DNA of 9,502 bases from JBFWWW01 sp050245975 (GTDB taxonomy: Bacteria > Pseudomonadota > Alphaproteobacteria > Rhizobiales > Hyphomicrobiaceae): positions 1-9,502 of the forward strand of contig JBFWWW010000156.1 in assembly GCA_050245975.1 (NCBI GenBank). Direction: 5' to 3'. The first letter of the stretch is position 1; each line of letters opens with the position of its first letter. The notes below the pieces were generated by a model. That model searched no databases. It saw only the letters and a list, made by a program, of their open reading frames with translations, and was not told the origin of the DNA. Positions 1 to 6,620 of the stretch are shown here, piece by piece. The position numbers and the translations under genes were made by a program.

Positions 1-324
1 CCGCTCACCTTTGACGGGATCACGCTCGCCGTGAAGCGCAAGGCTCCGGGCGTGTTCGCCCTGGGTCACACCGGCCCCGACGGCAAGTTACATGTCAAGC
101 ATGTCGGACGCTCCGACACGGACGTGCAGGAAAAGCTGCGCGACTACATCGGATCGGCAAATCTTTTCAAGTTCGGCTATTTCGCCACGGCCAAGGCCGC
201 GTTCGAGAAGGAATGCGAGCTGTTTCACGATTTCAGGCCGCCGGGCAACCGCGTGCATCCGGACAGGCCTGCGGGCACTACATGGGAGTGTCCACGCTGT
301 CGGATTTTTCGTCACGGCCCATAA
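1..324 (+). CDS. GIY-YIG-like hypothetical protein, 5' end outside window
   Basis: The frame is open from base 1 (PLTFDGITLA...) to TAA at 322-324. A GTG at 31 could start it, but the upstream codons look like coding sequence continuing off the left edge, so I treat it as 5'-partial. Visible elements are GVFALG, then HVGRSD followed by a helix (VQEKLRDYIG), FKFGYF, a Glu-bearing helix (AFEKECELFHDF), and a C-terminal HPDRPAGTTWECPRC with one CxxC pair. GVF...HVGRS...L plus a later Glu is the layout of a GIY-YIG half-motif, a nuclease fold, with the usual Tyr residues replaced. I infer a GIY-YIG-related fold from this pattern only; catalytic activity is doubtful. Its last 47 bases overlap the tail of the convergent gene at 278-502. 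It is not evidently linked to motility. Confidence 0.6.
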   Translation, partial: PLTFDGITLAVKRKAPGVFALGHTGPDGKLHVKHVGRSDTDVQEKLRDYIGSANLFKFGYFATAKAAFEKECELFHDFRPPGNRVHPDRPAGTTWECPRCRIFRHGP

Positions 325-502
325 GCATCTCGATGATGTCGGCCAGCGCGGCCTGATAGCCGTGATGCCAGTACGCGCGCTCCGGCGTGTCGGCGTCCAG
401 ATGCTTCTGGTCGACTTCCGTAAACGGTGCCTCGTCGTCGAGCCAGTCGCGAAGACTGTCACGGCGTGCTTCAAGCAGGGCGATGTGGTTCGTGTCGGCC
501 AT
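278..502 (-). CDS. small conserved-looking hypothetical protein (74 aa)
   Basis: This is a 74-aa acidic protein beginning MADTNHIALLEARRDSLRDW. The start is ATG at 502-500, preceded by AAGGGA three bases upstream, which is an acceptable ribosome-binding site. The N-terminal third reads as an amphipathic helix (IALLEARRDSLRDWLDDEA). A middle block, HLDADTPERAYWHHGYQAA, is followed by another helix (LADIIEMLMGR) and a short polar tail. There is no signal peptide, membrane segment or Cys. The WHHGYQAALADI stretch looks like a conserved core, and I have an impression that similar small proteins occur in Rhizobiales, but I cannot name a family or function. It ends inside the convergent upstream gene (47-bp tail-to-tail overlap). 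It lies 123 bp after the J-domain gene on the same strand. Confidence 0.6.
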   Translation of the reverse strand: MADTNHIALLEARRDSLRDWLDDEAPFTEVDQKHLDADTPERAYWHHGYQAALADIIEMLMGRDEKSDSVDTPM

Positions 503-531
503 GGGTCCCTTGTATTCGGACCCCGGTTGAA

Positions 532-562
532 GGCGCTTTAAGCCAGCGCCGGTTCTTGTTTT
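532..562 (+). terminator. possible intrinsic terminator (weak)
   Basis: GGCGCT (532-537) and AGCGCC (545-550) form a 6-bp GC-rich stem with a 7-nt loop. On the plus strand it is followed by GGTTCTTGTTTT (551-562), a T-rich run. It would suit a plus-strand transcript from the gene ending at 324, although it lies about 200 bp downstream and beyond a minus-strand gene. On the minus strand the same stem sits between the J-domain gene and the 74-aa gene, but TTCAACC follows it, so it fits a minus-strand terminator less well. The stem is short and the assignment is tentative. Confidence 0.3.
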
Positions 563-625
563 GCGGTTAACGCCGCGATGCCCGGCCGCTCATACTGGCA
601 CAGTGTTGCCGCAGGACGACCCGGA

Positions 626-1141
626 TCACCCGCGCTTCGTCCAATCGGTCGCACGGCTCATCCACCGCGACAGGCGGGACGTTTGCCGCTCCTTCATGGC
701 CTTGTCGATGATGGTGTTGGCAACCGTCATGCGCTCCGTGGCGTCAGCCCTGTTCGAGGGGTCGACGCGGTCGGGATGGTTGGCGAGGGCAAACGCCCGG
801 CGCAGGCGGCGCAGGTCGGAGACCGTCATCTGCGGGCTGATGCGGAGCTCATCAGCCACGGAGCGGAGCAGCTCGACAGGGGCCTGCTGCACGCCGGGTT
901 GCAGATCATCCGCAACCTGCCACTCGGCCGGCGGTTCGTCGAAATAGATGCGCGCCAGGCGCTCGGCGGGATGCTCGACGTTTCCGGACGCGCGCTCATC
1001 GGGCGTCCCGACGGCGAGATCGGAAATGCGGGCGCTGCGGCGTGCCTCCGCATCCCGCTCGCGCAGCGCCGGATGCTCGAGGCTCGCCATGTCGAGAGCG
1101 TGCTCGAAATCGGACTGCGTTACTGGCCTGAAGCGGATCAT
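626..1141 (-). CDS. J-domain (DnaJ-like) protein
   Basis: This 171-aa protein starts at ATG 1141, with AGAG 7 nt upstream. Residues about 105-152 form a compact J-domain-like region: a basic helix II (VSDLRRLRRAFALA), the invariant HPD tripeptide at residues 122-124 (NHPDR), and a helix III-like segment (ERMTVANTIIDKAMKER). J domains recruit Hsp70 (DnaK) and stimulate its ATPase through HPD, so a DnaK co-chaperone role is expected from the family. There is no Gly/Phe region, zinc-finger domain or DnaJ C-terminal substrate domain, so it is not DnaJ itself. The first ~100 residues are acidic and unrecognised. No signal peptide or membrane helix is seen, so it is probably cytoplasmic. It lies 94 bp downstream of the lysozyme gene on the same strand; co-transcription with the flagellar operon is possible but not shown. 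Confidence 0.75.
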   Translation of the reverse strand: MIRFRPVTQSDFEHALDMASLEHPALRERDAEARRSARISDLAVGTPDERASGNVEHPAERLARIYFDEPPAEWQVADDLQPGVQQAPVELLRSVADELRISPQMTVSDLRRLRRAFALANHPDRVDPSNRADATERMTVANTIIDKAMKERQTSRLSRWMSRATDWTKRG

Positions 1142-1235
1142 GTCGGCACTCTTTGGGCGCCATGCGAAGCCTAGCCCGTGTCCGTTGACCAGACGTTAAG
1201 AGCGAGGAGGCCCGTCAGTCGTTCGTTAACGGAGC

Positions 1236-1946
1236 TCAAACGCGGACCGCAGCCGGAGGCATGCGGCGGCCATCGTTGTCGTCGGCGCGCAGACGCAGCG
1301 CTTCGTTGGCGCGCAACAGGGCCATGCGCCCGGTGTTGGCGACATCGCTGCTGAGGATGCGGGCCAGCAGCGCGCTGTCGACTGGGAGCGACGGCGCTGC
1401 GGCCGTCGTATCCAGGACCGTCGGCACTTGCGCTCCGGCCGGCGCGGTCGCCGCCGTGGGCGCAGGCGGACTGGTGCCAGCGGCTGCAGCAGCGGTGGCG
1501 CCCTGGACGATGGCCGATGCCGTGGCATCCGGCGTGACGCCGGACCCGATCCAGGCGGCTTCGGCCATGCGCCGCGCCACCAGCCCCGACAGCGTCTCGC
1601 CGCCAGCCTTCGTATACTGCTGGAAGAGCGTGCGCGCGGTATCGAGATCGCCCGCACGCACCGCCTCGCCAAGCCCGCTCTTGGTCCACGTCGTGCCGGC
1701 GTTGAACGTTAGCGACGTCAGCGCGGCCTTCGTGCCCTCGTCGGCATTCGGTGCGAAACGATCGACGACCTTGCGTGCGTCGGCGATCTCGGACTGGAAG
1801 CGCCTTTCCGCTTCGGCCTTGTCGATCACTTCGCCCGGATAAAGCGCGCGGGTGCCGTAGCCGTTGGTGTGCTGGGCATAATCCCACTGCGCGCGGTCGG
1901 TGAAGCCCTCGAAGCGTCGGATGGTATCGAGATAGACTGGGTTCAT
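1236..1946 (-). CDS. GH24-type lysozyme (muramidase) in flagellar operon
   Basis: This 236-aa protein has an N-terminal phage-T4-type lysozyme domain (about 1-135) and an Ala/Pro/Thr-rich C-terminal extension. The catalytic triad expected for GH24 is visible: Glu13 in RRFEGF, Asp22 in AQWDY, and Thr27 in HTNGYG. Later family hallmarks are also present: ALTSLTFNAG (75-84) and AGGETLSGLVARRMAEAAW (114-132). Such enzymes cleave the MurNAc-GlcNAc bond of peptidoglycan. The catalytic domain begins almost at residue 1, and no Sec signal or membrane anchor is seen. After a low-complexity linker (about 140-185) the C-terminus becomes helical again (LLARILSSDVANTGRMALL). The ATG at 1946 lies 12 nt after the fliK stop, with a weak GGA 7 nt upstream. 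Position implies a role in opening the wall for the rod or hook, as the muramidase part of FlgJ does in enterics; this is inference. A prophage endolysin is less likely because no phage genes are nearby. Confidence 0.85.
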   Translation of the reverse strand: MNPVYLDTIRRFEGFTDRAQWDYAQHTNGYGTRALYPGEVIDKAEAERRFQSEIADARKVVDRFAPNADEGTKAALTSLTFNAGTTWTKSGLGEAVRAGDLDTARTLFQQYTKAGGETLSGLVARRMAEAAWIGSGVTPDATASAIVQGATAAAAAGTSPPAPTAATAPAGAQVPTVLDTTAAAPSLPVDSALLARILSSDVANTGRMALLRANEALRLRADDNDGRRMPPAAVRV

Positions 1947-1958
1947 CGGCTGGATCCG

Positions 1959-3428
1959 TCAGACATAGACGCCCTGCCCGGCGGCAGGTGTCGTGGCCGG
2001 GGCGGCTCGACCGCCGTCCGGGAAGACAGCCTGGCCGCCTTGCTGGCTTGGGTTCTGGCGCGCACCGCCCCAGCGCCCGTCAGGCTGGCCGCCGCCGGTG
2101 TGTGACTGCGTCGAGGATTGCAGGAACGACTGCGCGTCAGGTGCGCCGGGGGGTTGGATCGCAGCCGCGGACCGATCGACCGGCGCGACCTGAACCGCGA
2201 GCGTGTCCAGACCGTAGCCGGCCGACTTCAGCACGTGAGCGAGGACATCGCGGTTCTTGTCCACGAGCATCGCCGTCTCGTGGTGCTGCGCCACGATCTC
2301 GATGCTGATGACATCGTTCTTGAGCGACATGCGCACCGTCACGGTGCCGAGCTCGACGGGCTGGAGCTGTATCTGGAGCACCTTGACCGGGGCCGAAGCG
2401 GTGGCCGGCTGCGCGGGCGTCGACGCGGCGGTCGGCTCGGCCTGGCCCGCGTCGGATGCTGCAAGCGCCGCAGCGACCTGGTCCGCAATCTGCTGTGCGG
2501 GCCAGGTTTGCGTGACGGGAGCCAGATGCGTCTCGGTGCGAAGCACTTGGATCTTCGGGATCACGATATCGGCCGGCTTGTCGGAAATCGGCTTGTCGGC
2601 CGGCCCCGCGTCGGCAGCCGATGCGGCAGGCTTCGCATCAGACCCAACCGCGGAAGGCACCGGCTTCGGCGCCGCCTCATTCGGCAACCGATTATCTGGA
2701 GCAGGCGCTCCGCGGGTGTCGGCGCTCGCAGCGACAGCGGTGCGCTCCGCCACCTTGCCGGGCATTGCGACGGCCGGCGCGGCAGGATCGCTTCCCTCGG
2801 ATGGAATGCGCTCGTCGGCCGGGGCTGCAACAGGCGCCACAGCCGGAGCCGCTGCCGGTCCTTTTTCCGTCCGCGACGCAGGCGCTGCCGGAACGGATTG
2901 TGCCGCAACCGCCATCACAGCCACCACTGGCGGCACAGGCCCGGCGGACAGCGCAGCCTGCGGCGCGGGGACCGGCGCGGGCTGTTGCGGCTGAGCCGTC
3001 TGATCTTTCATGTCCGGCGCGCAAACCTCGGCCGATACTGTGACGGTAGCATCCAGCTCGACGGCCGCATCCTTGTCGCCAGACTTTCGTCGATCGGGCG
3101 AACGCTCCCCAGTCACCTGAGGAACATCCGCGCCGCGCGCATGCGCCGCGAGCGCATCGATCCGTTGCTGCCAGCGCTGCAGCGGATCGCCCTTGGCGAT
3201 CGGCTCGACGGCCGGTTGCGCCTCGCTCGCCTGCGCGGCTTGCGCGGGCTGCGCGGGCTGCGCGGGCTCATCCTTGTTGACCAGGCGCCGAAGCAGATCC
3301 GGAAAACCGGCATCGCCGCCCGTTCCTTCGCTGCCGCCCGGACTCGAGGCTGCTGCGTCGCGCGCCTGGCGAGCCGCAGCGTCGGCGGCCAGAATGGTAC
3401 GGTCGGGGAGTGGCATCATGCCTGTCAT
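1959..3428 (-). CDS. fliK: flagellar hook-length control protein FliK (MotD type)
   Basis: This 489-aa protein has the FliK layout: a long Pro/Ala-rich N-terminal and central ruler region (about 25-340) and a compact C-terminal domain (about 345-418). The C-terminal domain carries the family signature LQPVELGTVTVRM (355-367), followed by alternating strand-helix sequence (ISIEIVAQHHETAMLV...). A disordered Gly/Gln-rich tail ends the protein. FliK is exported by the flagellar type III system, measures the growing hook, and switches FlhB specificity from hook to filament substrates. In rhizobia this gene was first named motD and later reassigned as fliK. The ATG at 3428 overlaps the motC stop by 4 nt (ATGA), implying coupled translation; two more Met codons at residues 4 and 5 are alternatives. 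A 9-bp tandem repeat encodes Ala-Gln-Pro units around residues 55-65. There is one Cys, at residue 136. Confidence 0.92.
   Translation of the reverse strand: MTGMMPLPDRTILAADAAARQARDAAASSPGGSEGTGGDAGFPDLLRRLVNKDEPAQPAQPAQAAQASEAQPAVEPIAKGDPLQRWQQRIDALAAHARGADVPQVTGERSPDRRKSGDKDAAVELDATVTVSAEVCAPDMKDQTAQPQQPAPVPAPQAALSAGPVPPVVAVMAVAAQSVPAAPASRTEKGPAAAPAVAPVAAPADERIPSEGSDPAAPAVAMPGKVAERTAVAASADTRGAPAPDNRLPNEAAPKPVPSAVGSDAKPAASAADAGPADKPISDKPADIVIPKIQVLRTETHLAPVTQTWPAQQIADQVAAALAASDAGQAEPTAASTPAQPATASAPVKVLQIQLQPVELGTVTVRMSLKNDVISIEIVAQHHETAMLVDKNRDVLAHVLKSAGYGLDTLAVQVAPVDRSAAAIQPPGAPDAQSFLQSSTQSHTGGGQPDGRWGGARQNPSQQGGQAVFPDGGRAAPATTPAAGQGVYV
3233..3268. repeat. 9-bp tandem repeat in fliK ruler region
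   Basis: Three perfect consecutive copies of GCGCGGGCT (3242-3268, plus strand) are preceded by one imperfect copy (GCGCGGCTT, 3233-3241). On the coding strand each unit encodes Ala-Gln-Pro or a variant (residues about 55-65 of FliK). The repeat length is a multiple of three, so copy-number change would keep the reading frame. Confidence 0.8.
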
Positions 3429-4606
3429 TGATCTGTCTCACCCAAAACATCATCGGCCGCCGCAATGGACTTGCGGGCCAGCGCCACAACATCGCGCGCG
3501 GGAGCCGCGCCGGCCTTTTCCGGGGGCGCAGGCGGCGCAGAGCCGGTAAAGGCGTCGGGCCAGCGGCGCACGCTTTTTGCCACCGACCGCGCCGCTTCGA
3601 GCAGGGCCGCATCGCCGGCCGAGAGACCGGCGCGCGTCACCGTCTCCATGTCGGCGATCGCCTTGTCGTACTCGTCCGTGACGACCAGGGCCGCGGCTTC
3701 ATAGACCTTGGCACGCGCGCCTTCGCGACCAGTCTCGCCGGATAGCGAGGTGGCGTTGCGCGCGGCGAGACGCGCGAGCGGAATGCGCGCCTTGACGACA
3801 GCCTCCACGGCAATAGCAAGATAGAGATCGCGGCGCTGCACGGGAGGCAGATCGGCGAGCGCCTTTTCGAGTTGCGGCAGGCGATCCTTGGCAGCAGTGT
3901 AGCGGTCGCTCGCCAGCTCGGCGGCAAACTGGTCGCGGAAGGTGCCGGCGTAGACCGAGTGACTGAACCGTCGCAGGTAGTCGGCGGCAAGACGCTCGAA
4001 GCGTTCCAGATCGCCTGTTGCCGCGACGATGAAGACCTCGCGCCGCAACGCAGCCTCCTCGACCAGCGTGCCGGGAGACAACAATCGCGCCTCGTCGAAG
4101 CGCTCGATGGCCGCAGCCGGGTCGCGGGCCGCGACCAGATTGCCTTGAACCAGCGCGACATGTCCGCCGAGCGCCGGCTCGAGCTTGCGCGCATCGATAC
4201 CCTTCAGCAGCTCCGCCGCCTCGGCATTGCGCCCTTCGCTGTACGCAAGCGCACCGTTGAGCAGCTTGTCGTCCACCCCGGGCAGGTTGCGGATGGCGAA
4301 GAGCGACTTGAGCACCCGCGGCTCGCCGCCGCTGAGCACGAAGATAACGGCCGCACGCACGTTCTTCGGGTCGGACCACACTTTCGGATCGGCATTCAGA
4401 AGCTGTGCCGAAATGCGCGCGATCAGCGCACGCTGCTCGGCATGCGCCGACGTGATGCCCGCCGCCGTCTGATCCTGGCGGATGCGCAGCTCGCGCACCA
4501 GCTCGTATGGCTGCGGATCGCGCCTGGCGGTTCCCTCCTCGGCGCGGACCGCGGCCGGTAGAGCGAGCAGCGCGAGGAGAACGGCGAGGCGCGCGATGGT
4601 GATCAC
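3425..4606 (-). CDS. motC: MotC, periplasmic motility protein
   Basis: This 393-aa protein has a clear Sec signal peptide: a short basic N-terminus, the hydrophobic core LAVLLALLALPA, and a VRA cleavage site about residue 22. The mature part is almost wholly helical with TPR-like alternation (for example GALAYSEGRNAEAAELLKGI, VALVQGNLVAARDPAAAIER). It ends in a Pro/Ala-rich stretch and a final helix (VVALARKSIAAADDVL). In Sinorhizobium, MotC is a periplasmic protein needed for flagellar rotation and thought to act on MotB. I base the identification on the signal peptide, helical repeat character, length and the position between motB and fliK. The start is GTG at 4606, overlapping the motB TGA by 4 nt (GTGA); no nearby alternative start would keep the signal peptide. 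The stop overlaps the fliK start in the same way. Confidence 0.88.
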   Translation of the reverse strand: MITIARLAVLLALLALPAAVRAEEGTARRDPQPYELVRELRIRQDQTAAGITSAHAEQRALIARISAQLLNADPKVWSDPKNVRAAVIFVLSGGEPRVLKSLFAIRNLPGVDDKLLNGALAYSEGRNAEAAELLKGIDARKLEPALGGHVALVQGNLVAARDPAAAIERFDEARLLSPGTLVEEAALRREVFIVAATGDLERFERLAADYLRRFSHSVYAGTFRDQFAAELASDRYTAAKDRLPQLEKALADLPPVQRRDLYLAIAVEAVVKARIPLARLAARNATSLSGETGREGARAKVYEAAALVVTDEYDKAIADMETVTRAGLSAGDAALLEAARSVAKSVRRWPDAFTGSAPPAPPEKAGAAPARDVVALARKSIAAADDVLGETDQ

Positions 4607-6015
4607 GTTTTCGGCTTTCTGACCAGGATCTCGATGCGCCGGTTCTGCGCGGCTTCCGGATCGTTCGGCACGCGCAGGCTATGGTCGGCGTATCCCTCGA
4701 CCCGATCGAAGCGGCCCTCCGGAATACCGCCACGCACGAGCATGTAGTAGGCCATGTGCGCGCGCGCCGTCGAAAGGCGCCAGTTGTCGTAGGTGGCCGA
4801 GCGGAAGGGCCGCCCGTCCGTGTGACCGCGGACGATGAGCTGGCCGGACATGCCCTGCAGCACCTTCGCCACTTTTTCCATGACGACCACGGTGGCGGGG
4901 CGGGGCTCGGCGGAAGCGACGGCAAACATGCCGAAGTTGTATTCGTCCGTGAGACTCAAAAGGATGCCCTCGTCCGTTACCGTCACGTCGATATGGGGCA
5001 GCAGCCCGGGCGTCATCTGCGACAGCGCCTGCTTGATCTGCTCGGCGAGCTTGCTCGCCTCGGCTGCCGCCTCCGCGCTTCCCTTGCCGGGGTTGGCGGC
5101 ATCACGCGGCTTCCCTGCCTCATCCTTGGCGGCATCGGGCTTGACGGGCTGGGAGGCATCCGCAACAGACCGCGGCGCGGGCTCGGCAGCATCCGGCTGA
5201 TCTTTCGGCAGTGGCTTGGCCATCGGCGGCGATGCTGGATCTTTCGCCGCAGCATCCTTGCCCGCGGCTTGATCGGCCTCGCGGCGCTCGACGGTCGTTT
5301 GCGGTTCCGACTTCGGGCCGCCGTCGGCTGCCCGCGATGGTGCGGCGGCCGCATGACTGTCGGGACGCGCCTCCGGAGGCAAAACGGGAGCCGGCTGCAC
5401 CGCGGTCACTGTCGGAGTTTCGGGTCGAGTTTCCTTGACGACAGCGTCAGGCGATGGCGGGCGCGGCTGTCCCTGCCGGAACGATGGATCGAAAGGATCG
5501 CGGAATGCCTCGCCGGCAACGTTCAGCCCCTCGGAATTGCGCGGTGCGCCGGCATTGGGCGCCTGCTGCTCGGACGGAACACCGGAGCGCGCCTGGGCCG
5601 CGAGCCGCGCCAGCACATCGTAGGGATTGCGGAACAGCGCCTCCTCGGTGACCGAGTCCTTGGAGGCATCGCTCTTGACCGTGCTTTTGGTCTTGGCATC
5701 CTTCTCCTTGGCATTGCCGCTGGCCGGGCTTTTCCCGGGGCCGGCGCCGCCGGTATCGGCGTCCTGCAATCCCTTGTTGGTCACCACCTTGTCGGTCAGG
5801 CGCAGTGGATTGAAGTAGTTGGCGACCTGCGTGATGACCTTCTTGTCGGTGGCATTGATCAGCCACATGACGAGGAAGAAGGCCATCATCGCCGTCATGA
5901 AGTCGGCGTAGGCGATCTTCCAGACGCCGCCGTGATGGCCCTCGTCTTCGCCACCGTGGCGGCGGCGGATGATGACAAGTTCGTGGACGTTGGATTCGTC
6001 TTCCCCCGAAATCAC
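4603..6015 (-). CDS. motB: flagellar motor stator protein MotB
   Basis: I choose GTG at 6015, giving 470 aa: it overlaps the upstream stop as GTGA and has GAGGAGG 7 nt before it. The frame remains open to 6099, but those codons lie inside the fliH-like gene. A short cytoplasmic N-terminus precedes one membrane helix (about 39-55, MTAMMAFFLVMWLINA). The proton-accepting Asp is residue 38 in WKIAYADFM. The C-terminal OmpA-like peptidoglycan-binding domain (about 340-466) shows GHTDGRP (397-403), NWRLSTARA (411-419) and NRRIEI (458-463). MotB pairs with MotA, which is not in this window, to form the torque-generating proton channel and anchor it to the wall. The linker (about 70-340) is Pro/Ala/Lys/Asp-rich and makes the protein far longer than enteric MotB (about 308 aa). 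It contains two similar motifs, EALFRNPYD (125-133) and EAFRDPFDP (169-177), which may bind MotC. Confidence 0.95.
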   Translation of the reverse strand: MISGEDESNVHELVIIRRRHGGEDEGHHGGVWKIAYADFMTAMMAFFLVMWLINATDKKVITQVANYFNPLRLTDKVVTNKGLQDADTGGAGPGKSPASGNAKEKDAKTKSTVKSDASKDSVTEEALFRNPYDVLARLAAQARSGVPSEQQAPNAGAPRNSEGLNVAGEAFRDPFDPSFRQGQPRPPSPDAVVKETRPETPTVTAVQPAPVLPPEARPDSHAAAAPSRAADGGPKSEPQTTVERREADQAAGKDAAAKDPASPPMAKPLPKDQPDAAEPAPRSVADASQPVKPDAAKDEAGKPRDAANPGKGSAEAAAEASKLAEQIKQALSQMTPGLLPHIDVTVTDEGILLSLTDEYNFGMFAVASAEPRPATVVVMEKVAKVLQGMSGQLIVRGHTDGRPFRSATYDNWRLSTARAHMAYYMLVRGGIPEGRFDRVEGYADHSLRVPNDPEAAQNRRIEILVRKPKT

Positions 6016-6620
6016 GCCATCGCCTCCTCGAGCCGGACGCGCCAGGCCCCAAGCGTTGTCTCGAGCACAGTCTGCTCGATCTGCACCGTGAGATCGCAAC
6101 CGGGCGCCGTGGTGGTGCGCAGCGTGGGACCGCCACTGCCGAGTTTTGCCTGCAGAGCGGCCAGGAGGTCGTCAGGGCCGGACACGTTCACCGCGACCGC
6201 TGCGTCGGGAGCATTGGCAACCACCGCACGGATGGCGGCGGCAAGCTCGGCAACCGTCTGGCGCCGCAAAGGTTCGGCAAGCAGCGGCAGGAGAATGCGT
6301 GCCGCGGCATCCGAGATCGCGGTCTCGATGTGCTCCAAGCCCAGGCGCATCTGCTCGGAAAGGCGTGATCCCTCGGCTTCGACCCAGGCGGCGCGGGCGG
6401 CCGCGAGCTGGGCTTCATGCTGGCGCGTCAGAGCTTCCATGCGTTGTGTCGCGTCCCGCTCTGCAGCCGCGCGCCCGTCCGCCTCGCCTTGAGCCCGCGC
6501 CTGAGCGCGGAGCGTGCCCTCGTCGTCCGCCGGCGGCCGGCCCCGAACGGGACGGGCCGGCGCGGCATCGCCGGCCGGATCGAAGTCGGTCAGGAAGCGC
6601 GCGATGGAGACGGCGGTCAT
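6012..6620 (-). CDS. fliH: FliH-like flagellar export ATPase regulator
   Basis: I choose ATG at 6620 (202 aa) because it overlaps the fliF stop as ATGA, like the other junctions; an ATG at 6644 lies inside fliF and lacks a ribosome-binding site. The protein has a short disordered N-terminus. A helix with small residues every fourth position follows: Ala41, Gly45, Gly49, Ala53, Ala57. This resembles the AxxxG/GxxxG repeats known in FliH. The long charged helix continues to about residue 105 and is likely coiled-coil. An alpha/beta C-terminal part ends in CDLTVQIEQTVLETTLGAW (about 175-193), comparable to the end of FliH and V-ATPase subunit E proteins. FliH binds the ATPase FliI and docks it to the export gate at the base of the flagellum. 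Identity is inferred from architecture and position; overall similarity to enteric FliH looks low. Confidence 0.72.
   Translation of the reverse strand: MTAVSIARFLTDFDPAGDAAPARPVRGRPPADDEGTLRAQARAQGEADGRAAAERDATQRMEALTRQHEAQLAAARAAWVEAEGSRLSEQMRLGLEHIETAISDAAARILLPLLAEPLRRQTVAELAAAIRAVVANAPDAAVAVNVSGPDDLLAALQAKLGSGGPTLRTTTAPGCDLTVQIEQTVLETTLGAWRVRLEEAMA
6023..6029 (-). promoter_or_regulatory. motB ribosome-binding site inside fliH
   Basis: GAGGAGG lies 7 nt before the motB GTG and within the last codons of the fliH-like gene (Glu-Glu-Ala). It decides the GTG at 6015 over the longer open frame. It is the strongest Shine-Dalgarno sequence among the overlapping junctions in this operon. Confidence 0.8.

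Noticed and set aside
594..604. ACTG-GCA-CAGT hairpin after the J-domain gene
   Set aside because: The stem is only 4 bp with no T-run on either strand; likely chance.
1192..1231. Two TTAA-containing sites (including CGTTAACG at 1224-1231) as a CtrA box
   Set aside because: The TTAA elements are about 27 bp apart rather than the 7-bp spacing of a CtrA site, and no gene start is suitably placed.
1236..1946. Lysozyme as a prophage remnant
   Set aside because: No holin, spanin, tail or integrase genes flank it, and it is packed 12 nt behind fliK with matching base composition.
2118..3431. Plus-strand open frame of 437 codons antisense to fliK
   Set aside because: The product is extremely Arg-rich and mirrors the Pro/Ala-rich fliK codons; no ribosome-binding site or domain was seen.
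6016..6099. Upstream extension of motB to an ATG at 6099
   Set aside because: It would overlap the fliH-like gene by 88 nt and add residues unlike MotB; the GTG at 6015 has a strong ribosome-binding site and a 4-nt overlap.
4681..6492. Plus-strand open frame of 603 codons antisense to motB and the fliH-like gene
   Set aside because: It is longer than the genes it opposes, but its product is Arg/Gly/Leu-rich with no domain. The opposite strand encodes clear MotB motifs, so it is a high-GC shadow frame.
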